Of a stretch of DNA of 33,759 bases, positions 24,719-33,759 are shown one piece after another. The notes under the pieces were generated by a model. That model was given only the letters and a program-made list of their open reading frames with translations. It did no database searches and had not been told where the DNA came from. Source of the stretch: Pseudomonadota bacterium (GTDB lineage Bacteria > Pseudomonadota > Gammaproteobacteria > Burkholderiales > Burkholderiaceae_E); NCBI GenBank assembly GCA_029779435.1, contig JAKPAM010000176.1, positions 1-33,759 on the forward strand, given 5' to 3'. A program made the translations under genes and the position numbers. The number at the start of each line of letters is the position of its first letter. The first letter of the stretch is position 1.

Positions 24719-25491
24719 GCCACCTCAAGGAACTTCCGTTCTCGGCGTTGCAGTTCTATGCGACGGCGCCCTACCCGTGCAGCTATCTGCCGGGCCTGCA
24801 GGCGCGCTCCCAGGTGGCCACGCCCAATCATCTGATCAACGCCGACATCTACAGCGAACTGGTCCGCGCCGGTTTCCGCCGCAGCGGCGTGTTCACTTAT
24901 CGCCCGCATTGCGACGGCTGCAAGGCCTGCGTGCCGGTGCGCATCCCGGTGGCCGGGTTCGTGCCCAGCCGCAGCCAGCGACGGGCCGGCGCGCGCCATG
25001 CCTCGCTGCACACGCTGGTGGCACGGCTGGGATTCTCGCCCGAGCACTACCAGCTCTACCTGGCCTACCAGTCGACGCGCCACGCCGGCGGAGGCATGGA
25101 CCAGGACAGCCGCGACCAATACGCGCAATTCCTGCTCCAGAGCAAGATCAACACGCGGCTGGTCGAGTTTCGCGACGAAAACGGCACGCTGCGCATGGTG
25201 TCGATCATCGACATCCTCAACGATGGTCTGTCGTCGGTCTACACGTTCTTCGACCCGACGGTCGAAGGCAGCAGCTACGGCACCTACAACATCCTGTGGC
25301 AGATCGAGCAGTGCCGGCAGTTGAAGCTGTCGTACCTGTACCTGGGCTACTGGATCGCACAAAGCCCCAAGATGGCGTACAAGGCCCGCTTTCGTCCGAT
25401 CGAAGTGCTGGCCAACGGCGAGTGGCAGCCGTTGACCGACCAAGCGATCGCCCAGGCGCCACGGGTCGAATATCCGATCACGTTCCGTTGA
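24715..25491 (+). CDS. bpt: Bpt-type aminoacyl-tRNA-protein transferase (arginyltransferase family)
   Basis: A 258-residue protein of the ATE1-like bacterial family. Bpt enzymes attach Leu to N-terminal Asp or Glu, creating an N-degron; this is known for the family and inferred here. Seen are the N-terminal [15 protein letters not shown], the [15 protein letters not shown] cysteine motif, [10 protein letters not shown], and the conserved C-terminal half with [21 protein letters not shown] and [24 protein letters not shown] overlap with aat upstream, and the stop overlaps the pyrD start (TGATG). Confidence 0.94.
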   Translation: MSHLKELPFSALQFYATAPYPCSYLPGLQARSQVATPNHLINADIYSELVRAGFRRSGVFTYRPHCDGCKACVPVRIPVAGFVPSRSQRRAGARHASLHTLVARLGFSPEHYQLYLAYQSTRHAGGGMDQDSRDQYAQFLLQSKINTRLVEFRDENGTLRMVSIIDILNDGLSSVYTFFDPTVEGSSYGTYNILWQIEQCRQLKLSYLYLGYWIAQSPKMAYKARFRPIEVLANGEWQPLTDQAIAQAPRVEYPITFR

Positions 25492-26564
25492 TGAATCCTT
25501 ATCTGCTCGCCAGGCCGCTATTGTTCGGCCTGGACCCCGAGGCCGCGCACGAACTGACGCTGGCCAACATCGATCTGATGGCCCGCGTCGGCGCATTGCG
25601 CGTGCTGGCCGGGCGCCCGGTCAATGACCCGTTGACGGTGATGGGATTGCATTTCCGCAATCGCGTCGGACTGGCGGCCGGGCTCGACAAGAACGGCGCG
25701 CACGTCGACGGCCTGGCGGCGATGGGCTTCGGCTTCATCGAAGTGGGCACCGTGACGCCGAAGCCGCAGCCCGGCAACCCCAAGCCGCGGATGTTCCGGC
25801 TGGCGCAGGCCGACGCGCTGATCAACCGGATGGGCTTCAACAACCACGGCGTCGATCACCTGCTGTCGAACCTGCGGCGTGCGCGCTATGACGGCGTGCT
25901 GGGCCTGAACATCGGCAAGAACGCGACGACGCCGATCGACCAGGCCGTCGACGATTACCTGTTCTGCCTGGACAAGGTCTATCCGCACGCCAGCTACGTG
26001 ACGGTGAACATCTCGTCGCCGAACACGACCAACCTGCGTCAATTGCAGGACGCCGACGAATTGACGCGGATGCTCGCGACGCTGCGCGATCGCCAACAGC
26101 GCCTTGCCGACCAGCACCGGCGCTATGTCCCGCTGGTGCTCAAGATCGCACCCGACCTGGACGACGCGCAGATTCGCGCGATCGCCGACCTGCTCGTGCG
26201 GCACGGCATCGATGGCGTGATCGCGACCAACACGACGGTCTCGCGCGAGGCCGTCGCCGGCCTGCCGCATGCCGACGAAGCCGGCGGGCTGTCGGGCCGC
26301 CCGGTGTTCGAACCGTCCAACCGCGTGATCCGCGCGCTGCGGGCGAACCTGCCGGCGCAGTTCCCGATCATCGGCGTCGGCGGCATCGCATCGGCCGCCG
26401 ATGCGCGGGCCAAGCTCGCGGCCGGGGCCACGCTCGTGCAGTTGTACACGGGCCTGATCTACGAGGGACCGTCCCTGGTCGGGTGCGTCGCGCGCGCGTT
26501 GCGCGGCGCCACGGCCGCCGACCTGCGCACAACCGCCTCTTCCTCGACATCCGGCAGGCCCTGA
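25491..26564 (+). CDS. pyrD: Dihydroorotate dehydrogenase (quinone), class 2
   Basis: A 357-residue membrane-associated class 2 enzyme of pyrimidine synthesis, oxidising dihydroorotate to orotate with quinone. The N-terminal helix region ([21 protein letters not shown]) is the quinone-channel extension of class 2. FMN and substrate segments include [38 protein letters not shown] with the catalytic Ser, LKIAPDL, NTT and GVGGI. The last 15 residues (after [11 protein letters not shown]) look like a short unrelated extension. One-base overlap with bpt upstream and with the radical SAM gene downstream. Confidence 0.96.
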   Translation: MNPYLLARPLLFGLDPEAAHELTLANIDLMARVGALRVLAGRPVNDPLTVMGLHFRNRVGLAAGLDKNGAHVDGLAAMGFGFIEVGTVTPKPQPGNPKPRMFRLAQADALINRMGFNNHGVDHLLSNLRRARYDGVLGLNIGKNATTPIDQAVDDYLFCLDKVYPHASYVTVNISSPNTTNLRQLQDADELTRMLATLRDRQQRLADQHRRYVPLVLKIAPDLDDAQIRAIADLLVRHGIDGVIATNTTVSREAVAGLPHADEAGGLSGRPVFEPSNRVIRALRANLPAQFPIIGVGGIASAADARAKLAAGATLVQLYTGLIYEGPSLVGCVARALRGATAADLRTTASSSTSGRP

Positions 26565-28075
26565 TGACCGCGATCGTGCTGGCCACGATCAACACGCGCC
26601 ATGCCAACAGTTCGCTGGCCTTGCGCTGCCTGCTCGCCAACCTGGGCGACTGGCAGCCGCAGGCCCGGCTGATCGAGTTCGTCAGCGGGACACGCATCGA
26701 ATCGATGGCGGAGGCGCTGCTGGCCGAATCCCCGCGAATCATCGGCCTGAGCGTCTACATCTGGAACGTCGACGAAACGACGCGGCTCGTCGGCATGCTC
26801 AAGGCGCTCGCACCCGGCGTGCGGATCGTCATCGGCGGCCCCGAGGTCAGCCACGAACCGGATCGGCAGCCGATCGTCGCGCTGGCCGATTTCCTGATCA
26901 CCGGACCCGGCGAGATCAGCCTGCGCAAGCTGTGCGGCCAGTTGCTCGACGGGCCGCCGCCGCTGATGAAACGGATCACCGGCGAGTCCGGCGATCCGGA
27001 CGCGCTGTGCTCACCCTATCCGTGGTACACGGCCGACGACATCGCGCATCGCACGCTGTACGTCGAGGCCTCGCGCGGCTGCCCGTTCAAATGCGAGTTC
27101 TGCCTGTCATCGCTGGACAAGACCGCGGTGCCGTTCGACACCGAACGCTTTCTGGGCGAACTCGACGCGCTTCACCGCCGCGGCGCGCGGCAGTTCAAGT
27201 TCATCGATCGCACGTTCAACCTGAAGGTGGCCACCAGCGTCGCGATCCTCGACTTCCTGCTCGCGCGGATCGCCGCATCCCCCGATGATCCGGTGTTCGC
27301 GCATTTCGAGCTGGTTCCCGACCATCTGCCCGCCGCATTGCGCGACCGGCTGGCGGCGTTTCCGCCGGGCTGCCTGCAACTGGAGATCGGCATCCAGACC
27401 TGGGACCCCGACGTCCAGCGCCTGATCAGCCGCCGGCAGGACAACGACAAGGCCGAGGCCAATCTGCGCTGGCTGCGCGAGGCGACCAACGCGCATCTGC
27501 ACGTCGACCTGATCGCCGGCCTGCCGGGTGAAGACCTAGAGCGCTTCGCGGCGGGCTTCGATCGCCTGTGGGCACTGCGGCCACACGAGATCCAGGTCGG
27601 TGTGCTCAAGCGGCTGCGTGGCACGCCGATCATTCGCCATACCGACGCTTATGATCTGCGCTTCAACCCGAGCCCGCCGTACAACGTGCTGGCCACCGAC
27701 CGCATCACGTTCGCCGACATGCAGCGAGTGGTCCGCTTCGCACGGTACTGGGACCTGGTCGCCAATGCCGGACGCTTCACGCGCACGCTGCCCTGGCTGC
27801 TAGGCCAGGCGCCGTTCGCGCGGTTCATGGCGTTCTCCGACTGGCTGTACGCACGGACCGACAGCACGTATCGCTTCGCCGCTCCCCGGCTGCATCGACT
27901 GCTGGCCGACTGGCTGCTCGCCCAGCCGGTGCCGCCCGGCGCGACTGCCGCGCAGATCGAACGAGCGCTGGCCGACGACGGCGACACCCTGGGCGCGCGC
28001 CGACAACGCGATGCCGCCACCCCGCGGCGGCAGCAGCGCTTCGCGCATGCGGATGCCCCTGGAATCAGCTCCTGA
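26564..28075 (+). CDS. B12-binding-type radical SAM protein (DUF4080-like)
   Basis: A 503-residue radical SAM enzyme. Residues 1-130 resemble a cobalamin-binding fold (LATINTRHANSSLALRC, GLSVYIWN, IVIGGPEVS), although the usual DxHxxG loop is not seen. The cluster motif is RGCPFKCEFC with Cys173, Cys177 and Cys180, followed by the TIM-barrel segments FKFIDRTFN, HFELVPD, LEIGIQTWDP and DLIAGLPGED. A C-terminal helical region of about 120 residues resembles the DUF4080 domain. The reaction is unknown. It is translationally coupled to pyrD (TGATG) and ends just before a heptamer repeat array. Confidence 0.88.
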   Translation: MTAIVLATINTRHANSSLALRCLLANLGDWQPQARLIEFVSGTRIESMAEALLAESPRIIGLSVYIWNVDETTRLVGMLKALAPGVRIVIGGPEVSHEPDRQPIVALADFLITGPGEISLRKLCGQLLDGPPPLMKRITGESGDPDALCSPYPWYTADDIAHRTLYVEASRGCPFKCEFCLSSLDKTAVPFDTERFLGELDALHRRGARQFKFIDRTFNLKVATSVAILDFLLARIAASPDDPVFAHFELVPDHLPAALRDRLAAFPPGCLQLEIGIQTWDPDVQRLISRRQDNDKAEANLRWLREATNAHLHVDLIAGLPGEDLERFAAGFDRLWALRPHEIQVGVLKRLRGTPIIRHTDAYDLRFNPSPPYNVLATDRITFADMQRVVRFARYWDLVANAGRFTRTLPWLLGQAPFARFMAFSDWLYARTDSTYRFAAPRLHRLLADWLLAQPVPPGATAAQIERALADDGDTLGARRQRDAATPRRQQRFAHADAPGISS

Positions 28076-28100
28076 CCACTGCACTAAGTCTTCGGGACGG

Positions 28101-28848
<748 letters not shown>

Positions 28849-28871
28849 GATGCGCGCCCCGGTCCCGTCGA

Positions 28872-29198
28872 TCAGAACGGCAGCTTGAAGCCGGGTGGCA
28901 GCGGCAGCCCGGCCGTCACCGATCCCATCTTCTCGGATGCGGTCTGTTCGGCGCGGCGCAGCCCATCGTTGAGCGCGGCCACGACCAGGTCCTCGAGCAT
29001 GTCCTTATCGTCGCCGAACAGCGATGGATCGATCGCGATCCGCTTGACCTCGTTGCGGCACGTCAGCACGACCTTGACCAGGCCGGCGCCGGATTGGCCC
29101 TCGACCTCGACCATCGCCAACTGGTCCTGCATCTTCTTCATGTTTTCCTGCATCTGCTGAGCCTGTTTCATCAGGCCGGCGAGCTGGTTCTTCATCAT
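28872..29198 (-). CDS. ybaB: Nucleoid-associated protein of the YbaB/EbfC family
   Basis: A 108-residue YbaB/EbfC protein, a dimeric DNA-binding protein of the nucleoid. The N-terminal helix ([20 protein letters not shown]), the central [19 protein letters not shown] and the last helix ([19 protein letters not shown]) match the family, and the length is normal. Two adjacent ATGs occur; AAGGA sits eight bases before 29198. It lies in the conserved dnaX-ybaB-recR order, with 169 bases to the end of dnaX. Confidence 0.95.
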   Translation of the reverse strand: MMKNQLAGLMKQAQQMQENMKKMQDQLAMVEVEGQSGAGLVKVVLTCRNEVKRIAIDPSLFGDDKDMLEDLVVAALNDGLRRAEQTASEKMGSVTAGLPLPPGFKLPF

Positions 29199-29367
29199 GT
29201 CGGCTGTCCTTGTACGAAGCGCCCGTGATGGCTAGGCGCGGTGGAAGAGGAAAAACTGTCGAATGATAAGCGGAGCCGCCGAACGAGGCGCCGGACCACG
29301 GCCCACGCCGCGGCCATACGCACCGAACGGCACCGAACGCCAGCCCCGAGCGCCGGCCCCGGATGGA

Positions 29368-31713
29368 TCAGCCCCGATCGATCGGGCGAATGGATTCCGG
29401 CAGCACGCGCGCGCCGAAATCGGCGATCAGGCTCTGGACGAACGGATCGTCGTCGATCGCATCGCGCGCCCGCGCCAAGCGCTCTGCCTGGCGCTGCTGC
29501 GCGACCGAACTGGCGGTCGGGCCTGTGACCGGACCAACGTCGACGTTCAGGACCACCGGCGCGCCGACGTGCGCGGACAGCGCCTCGCGCACCTTGGCGA
29601 CGACGCCCGCATCGGCGAGTTGGCGGATCGGCACCCGGATCCGGAATGATCGCGCGTCGAACTCGAGCAGTTCGCTTTGCAGCAGCACCTGCTGCGCGAG
29701 GCCGCCGACCGTCAGCCGTTCCGCGAGCGCAGGCCAATCGCCGTCGAATGGTGCGGACGCGGCGCCGACGGCCCCGGCCGCATCGGCGCCCTCGGTGCCG
29801 TCCCCATCGGCGCTTTGCACTCGCCCGATGTCGCGGCTTTGCGCACCCGACCCATCGCGACCTTCCGCTGCAACGTCGCGGCTGGCGTCGCCGACAACGT
29901 CGCGGCCAGCCGCGTCAATCCGCCGCCCGTCTTCATCATGAACTGCTGCGGGCTGCGACTCACGGCCGCTCTCATGGCGATTCTCGACCGTCTTAGGTCC
30001 GGTGGCACCAGCGCCGATACCTGCACCAGCGCCAGCCTCGGCTTCGGCGTCGGCTTCGCCGCTCGGGCCACGGCCGTCCTCGCTGTCGTCACGGGCCGAA
30101 TCTTCCGATCCTCGCGCCGAGGATGGCGACTCTCGCAGCATTGCGATCCTGTCGCTCGCCGACAGGGGTTTGCCGGGTAGGGTTGACGTGCCGGACACGG
30201 CCGGCGACGCCGGTCCGACGCGCCGCTCGACTCCGACTCCAACCCCGACCGACGCCGAGGTCGACATCGACCGCGGCGACACCGCCGCGGGACGCCCCCC
30301 TCCCTTGGCACTGACGGCGGCCGCGGCCGCCAACGCGGCGGCCCGCGCCGAGTTCGGCACCGGCAAAGAAGAGGAGGTCGCCGTCGGATTCGATGGCGGA
30401 CTCGTCATCGGCTTCGGCGTCGACACCGGACGATCGGGGCCTGTCCCGCCTGTCCCGCCTGTCCCGCCTGTCCCGCTTGCCCCGCCTGCGCCGCCTGCGC
30501 CGCCTGCGCCGCTCGTCACGGCCGTCCCGATCATCGAGGATTTCCCGGCCGTCGCGCCGCCACCGGGCCCGGCGCTCCTGGATTCGAGGCTGGCTGCGTC
30601 GACCGGTTCACCACTGTGCCCACGGCCGGCCGGCCCGCCATGCGGCCGGAACGCCAGCAGGCGCAGCAGCACCATCGTGAAGCCGGACAACGGATCGGCC
30701 GCCAACGGCAGATCCCGCGCCCCGTGCAGCGCGATCTGGTAGTAGACCTGCAGATCCTCGGGCGCGATGCGTTCGGCGTAGCCGGACAGCGCCGCCGACC
30801 CCGCATCGTCCGCGACCACGCCGGCCTGCGCCAGCGCGATCCGCTGCAGCAGCGCCGCGAAGTCCTGCAACATGCGTTCGAACGGCGCATTGCCGGCCTG
30901 CATCTCGTCGGCCAGCGCGACCAGCCGGGCGCCATCGCCGTCGAGCAGCGCCTCCAGCAGCCGCGTCAGGTCGCGGGAATCGACGACGCCCAGCATCTCG
31001 CGCACCGACGCCTCGTTCACCTGCCCGCCGCCGTGCGCGATCGCCTGGTCGAGCAGCGACAACGCGTCGCGCATCGATCCGCCGGCCGCGCGGCCGATGT
31101 GCGCGAGCGCCGCCGGCTCGAACGGAATCGCCTCCTGCTCCAGCACGTAAGACAGATGCCCGCCGATCGCCTGCGGCGTCATGTTCTTCAGGTTGAACTG
31201 CAGGCAACGCGACAGCACCGTCACCGGTACCTTCTGCGGATCGGTCGTGGCCAGCACGAACACGACGTGGGCTGGCGGCTCCTCGAGCGTCTTGAGCATC
31301 GCGTTGAACGCATGCATGGTCAGCATGTGCACTTCGTCGATGACGTAGACCTTGTACCGCGCGGCAGTCGGCGCATAGACCGCGTTCTCGAGCACCTGCG
31401 TCATCTCGTCGACCCCGCGGTTCGACGCGGCGTCCATCTCGATGTAGTCGACGAAGCGGCCGGCGTCGATCTCGGTGCACGCGGTGCACACGCCGCACGG
31501 CGTCGCCCCGAGGCCGCGCTCGCAATTGAGCGACTTGGCCAGGATCCGCGCGATCGTCGTCTTGCCGACGCCGCGCGTGCCGGTGAACAGGTACGCATGG
31601 TGCAGGCGCGCGGTCGACAACGCGTGCGTCAACGCCCGGACCACGTGCTCCTGGCCGACCAACGACTGAAAATCACGAGGCCGCCATTTGCGGGCCAGGA
31701 CCTGATGACTCAT
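29368..31713 (-). CDS. dnaX: DNA polymerase III subunit tau/gamma
   Basis: A 781-residue clamp-loader ATPase and replisome organiser. The AAA+ core has the P-loop GTRGVGKT at 45-52, the zinc cysteines 64, 73, 76 and 79, a Walker B region (VYVIDEVHML), TLEEPPAHVVFVLATTD and the SRCLQF motif. From about residue 370 to 650 lies a very long low-complexity linker (Gly, Ala, Ser, Glu, Asp), including a nine-base repeat. A C-terminal tau domain follows (LQSELLEFDARSFRIRVP). Length exceeds that of E. coli tau (643) because of the linker. The start ATG at 31713 lies 35 bases downstream of the SRP RNA. Confidence 0.96.
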   Translation of the reverse strand: MSHQVLARKWRPRDFQSLVGQEHVVRALTHALSTARLHHAYLFTGTRGVGKTTIARILAKSLNCERGLGATPCGVCTACTEIDAGRFVDYIEMDAASNRGVDEMTQVLENAVYAPTAARYKVYVIDEVHMLTMHAFNAMLKTLEEPPAHVVFVLATTDPQKVPVTVLSRCLQFNLKNMTPQAIGGHLSYVLEQEAIPFEPAALAHIGRAAGGSMRDALSLLDQAIAHGGGQVNEASVREMLGVVDSRDLTRLLEALLDGDGARLVALADEMQAGNAPFERMLQDFAALLQRIALAQAGVVADDAGSAALSGYAERIAPEDLQVYYQIALHGARDLPLAADPLSGFTMVLLRLLAFRPHGGPAGRGHSGEPVDAASLESRSAGPGGGATAGKSSMIGTAVTSGAGGAGGAGGASGTGGTGGTGGTGPDRPVSTPKPMTSPPSNPTATSSSLPVPNSARAAALAAAAAVSAKGGGRPAAVSPRSMSTSASVGVGVGVERRVGPASPAVSGTSTLPGKPLSASDRIAMLRESPSSARGSEDSARDDSEDGRGPSGEADAEAEAGAGAGIGAGATGPKTVENRHESGRESQPAAVHDEDGRRIDAAGRDVVGDASRDVAAEGRDGSGAQSRDIGRVQSADGDGTEGADAAGAVGAASAPFDGDWPALAERLTVGGLAQQVLLQSELLEFDARSFRIRVPIRQLADAGVVAKVREALSAHVGAPVVLNVDVGPVTGPTASSVAQQRQAERLARARDAIDDDPFVQSLIADFGARVLPESIRPIDRG
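30440..30511. repeat. 9-bp tandem repeat in the dnaX linker
   Basis: Eight nine-base units, four of CCTGTCCCG, one CTTGCCCCG and three of CCTGCGCCG, encode a run of Gly-Gly-Ala/Gly-Gly-Thr triplets in DnaX. The repeat keeps the reading frame and lies in the disordered linker. Confidence 0.9.
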
Positions 31714-31748
31714 GGAGATGGCCTGATATCGGGCGGAGGAGCTGGGGT

Positions 31749-31846
31749 GGGCGAGCCGGAACCCCGGCACTCACGGTGAACGGCTGTGGCTGCTTCCTTC
31801 CGGACCTGACCAGATTGACCATGCCGCGATGCGGGGGGGCCCGCCC
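31749..31846 (-). ncRNA. ffs: Signal recognition particle RNA (4.5S, small bacterial type)
   Basis: On the minus strand the conserved SRP core is present: CAGGTCCGGAAGGAAGCAGC, whose tetraloop and internal loop bind Ffh. The ends pair perfectly over nine bases (GGGCGGGCC at the 5' side, GGCTCGCCC at the 3' side, one G-U), giving a rod of about 98 bases. A -10 element lies seven bases before the predicted 5' end. The RNA is just upstream of dnaX on the same strand. Confidence 0.95.
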
Positions 31847-31853
31847 GGCATCG

Positions 31854-31859
31854 ATTCTA
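31854..31859 (-). promoter_or_regulatory. -10 element of the SRP RNA promoter
   Basis: TAGAAT on the minus strand is seven bases upstream of the predicted first base of the SRP RNA. No good -35 box is seen at 16 to 18 bases, so the assignment rests on the -10 and its position. It could also drive the downstream dnaX genes. Confidence 0.55.
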
Positions 31860-31995
31860 TCAGCTTGGGACAGTGGAACGCGCGAAGCGCCCGGCGCCCG
31901 CGTTGCCGGACCGCTCGCGAACCGTCGCCGGCCGGCGCGGCCGATCGGAACCGCCGCGTGTGGTATCTTTTTTCGTTACTGTGGAGTTACGAGAC

Positions 31996-32316
31996 ATGAC
32001 GATCAAACATACATCCGATACGTCGTTCGATCAGGACGTCCTGAAGGCCGAAGAGCCTGTCCTGGTCGACTACTGGGCAGAATGGTGCGGCCCTTGCAAG
32101 ATGATCGCTCCGATCCTGGACGAGGTGTCCAAGGATTACGACGGACGCCTGCAGGTCGTGAAGGTCAACGTCGATGAGAATCAATCGGTGGCCGCCAAGT
32201 TCGGCATCCGCGGCATTCCGACGCTGATGCTGTTCAAGAACGGCGCGCAAGTGGCGACCAAGGTCGGCGCGTTGTCGAAATCGCAATTGACGCTGTTCCT
32301 CGACAGCCATCTCTGA
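31996..32316 (+). CDS. trxA: Thioredoxin 1
   Basis: A 106-residue thioredoxin, the general cytoplasmic disulfide reductase. The active site WCGPC is at residues 30-34. Other family marks are [30 protein letters not shown] with the cis-Pro, and [10 protein letters not shown] 31996 has GGAG nine bases upstream (31983-31986). It is divergent from the SRP RNA gene and is followed by rho after 383 bases, a gene order common in proteobacteria. Confidence 0.97.
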   Translation: MTIKHTSDTSFDQDVLKAEEPVLVDYWAEWCGPCKMIAPILDEVSKDYDGRLQVVKVNVDENQSVAAKFGIRGIPTLMLFKNGAQVATKVGALSKSQLTLFLDSHL

Positions 32317-32699
32317 TATCCTGGCAAGCCAACAAGAACAAGTACGCATTCGTGACCGTCACCGCGGTCGTTGACGCCTGTCGTCGACGTCCAGGTGTCG
32401 TGTGATGGTCCGATCGTCGACGGTCTTACCGGCGGCAGTTCTCTGGGGTGCAGACGTCCAACCGACGGTCGCCCCCTTCACCTTGGTCAACAGCCAACAG
32501 TGGCGCGGTTCGGTCTGATTGCCGGATCGCGAGCGACTCCCCCGGACCTTCTCGCGCGACGGCCTGCTCGGCCGACAGCGACATCCAACCGCATTCAACG
32601 GCTTCGCAGTCCGCCCATCCGCTGATCCCGTCCCTCTTGGCCGTCCGGCCAAGCGCTCCAAACCCTGCCCGTTCGTCTCTGGCACAGCCATCCTGCCTC
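32317..32699 (+). promoter_or_regulatory. 383-bp rho leader region
   Basis: There is no credible gene between trxA and rho. The segment has C-rich, G-poor stretches near its end (around 32670-32715) and several short inverted repeats. A long untranslated leader with Rho-dependent attenuation is known for E. coli rho; a similar autoregulatory leader here is an inference. No clear promoter or intrinsic terminator was recognised. Confidence 0.4.

Positions 32700-33759
<1,060 letters not shown>

Noticed and set aside
30002..30742. Plus-strand Pro/Ala-rich frame within dnaX
   Set aside because: It is an antisense reading of the low-complexity DnaX linker.

Overview
The window is GC-rich, gene-dense DNA from a betaproteobacterium, most likely of the order Burkholderiales. 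That placement rests on the aat-bpt-pyrD and dnaX-ybaB-recR gene orders, a Bug/TctC-type solute-binding protein, a trxA-rho pair and the style of the proteins; it is an inference, not a database match.

Positions 1 to about 8990 are the right-hand part of a prophage. Every gene is on the plus strand and most overlap by 1 to 8 bases, so they read as one polycistron entering from beyond the left edge. It carries small unknown phage proteins and a recombination/early module: a Sak4-like RecA-fold ATPase (1806-2714), NinB (2719-3105) and Gp157 (3102-3596). A chimeric protein follows whose C-terminal part is the tail of a phage PAPS-reductase-like protein (5219-6364), then an HNH-like protein (6814-7473) and a large serine recombinase (7470-9029). 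The recombinase frame runs into the antisense strand of an initiator tRNA-fMet gene (8986-9062, minus), which is the likely attachment site. No capsid, tail or lysis genes are present, so the rest of the element lies to the left.

From 9063 onward the DNA is chromosomal. Positions 9122-10976 (minus) hold two small unknown proteins, a DUF2127 membrane protein and a CinA/PncC-type amidohydrolase. Positions 11046-17494 form a catabolic neighbourhood: a FadB/FadJ-like bifunctional beta-oxidation enzyme, a Bug-type binding protein, a Baeyer-Villiger-type flavin monooxygenase and a divergent zinc alcohol dehydrogenase. Together they could take a secondary or cyclic alcohol through a ketone and an ester or lactone towards acyl-CoA. 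Positions 17570-22469 (minus) are a three-gene operon coupled by ATGA overlaps: a membrane GGDEF/EAL protein, a membrane Ser/Thr kinase with a pentapeptide-repeat linker and PEGA-like end, and a TssQ-like lipoprotein. It looks like an orphan signalling module of the type linked to type VI secretion.

Positions 22966-28075 (plus) hold a small membrane protein, then a Nudix hydrolase, aat, bpt, pyrD and a B12-binding-type radical SAM protein; the last five are tightly overlapped. A 147-bp heptanucleotide tandem array lies between the radical SAM gene and the converging recR, and runs into the recR stop codon. Positions 28234-31846 (minus) read SRP RNA (ffs), dnaX, ybaB, recR in transcription order. 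trxA and a 3'-truncated rho close the window on the plus strand.

A recurring theme is slippage-type repeats: the heptamer array, a 15-bp repeat in the kinase gene, a 9-bp repeat in dnaX and a similar motif in the DUF2127 tail. I did not see a wholly new defence or mobile system. The best leads are the chimeric PAPS-like phage protein, the serine recombinase fused into tRNA-fMet, the c-di-GMP/kinase/lipoprotein operon and the heptamer array.
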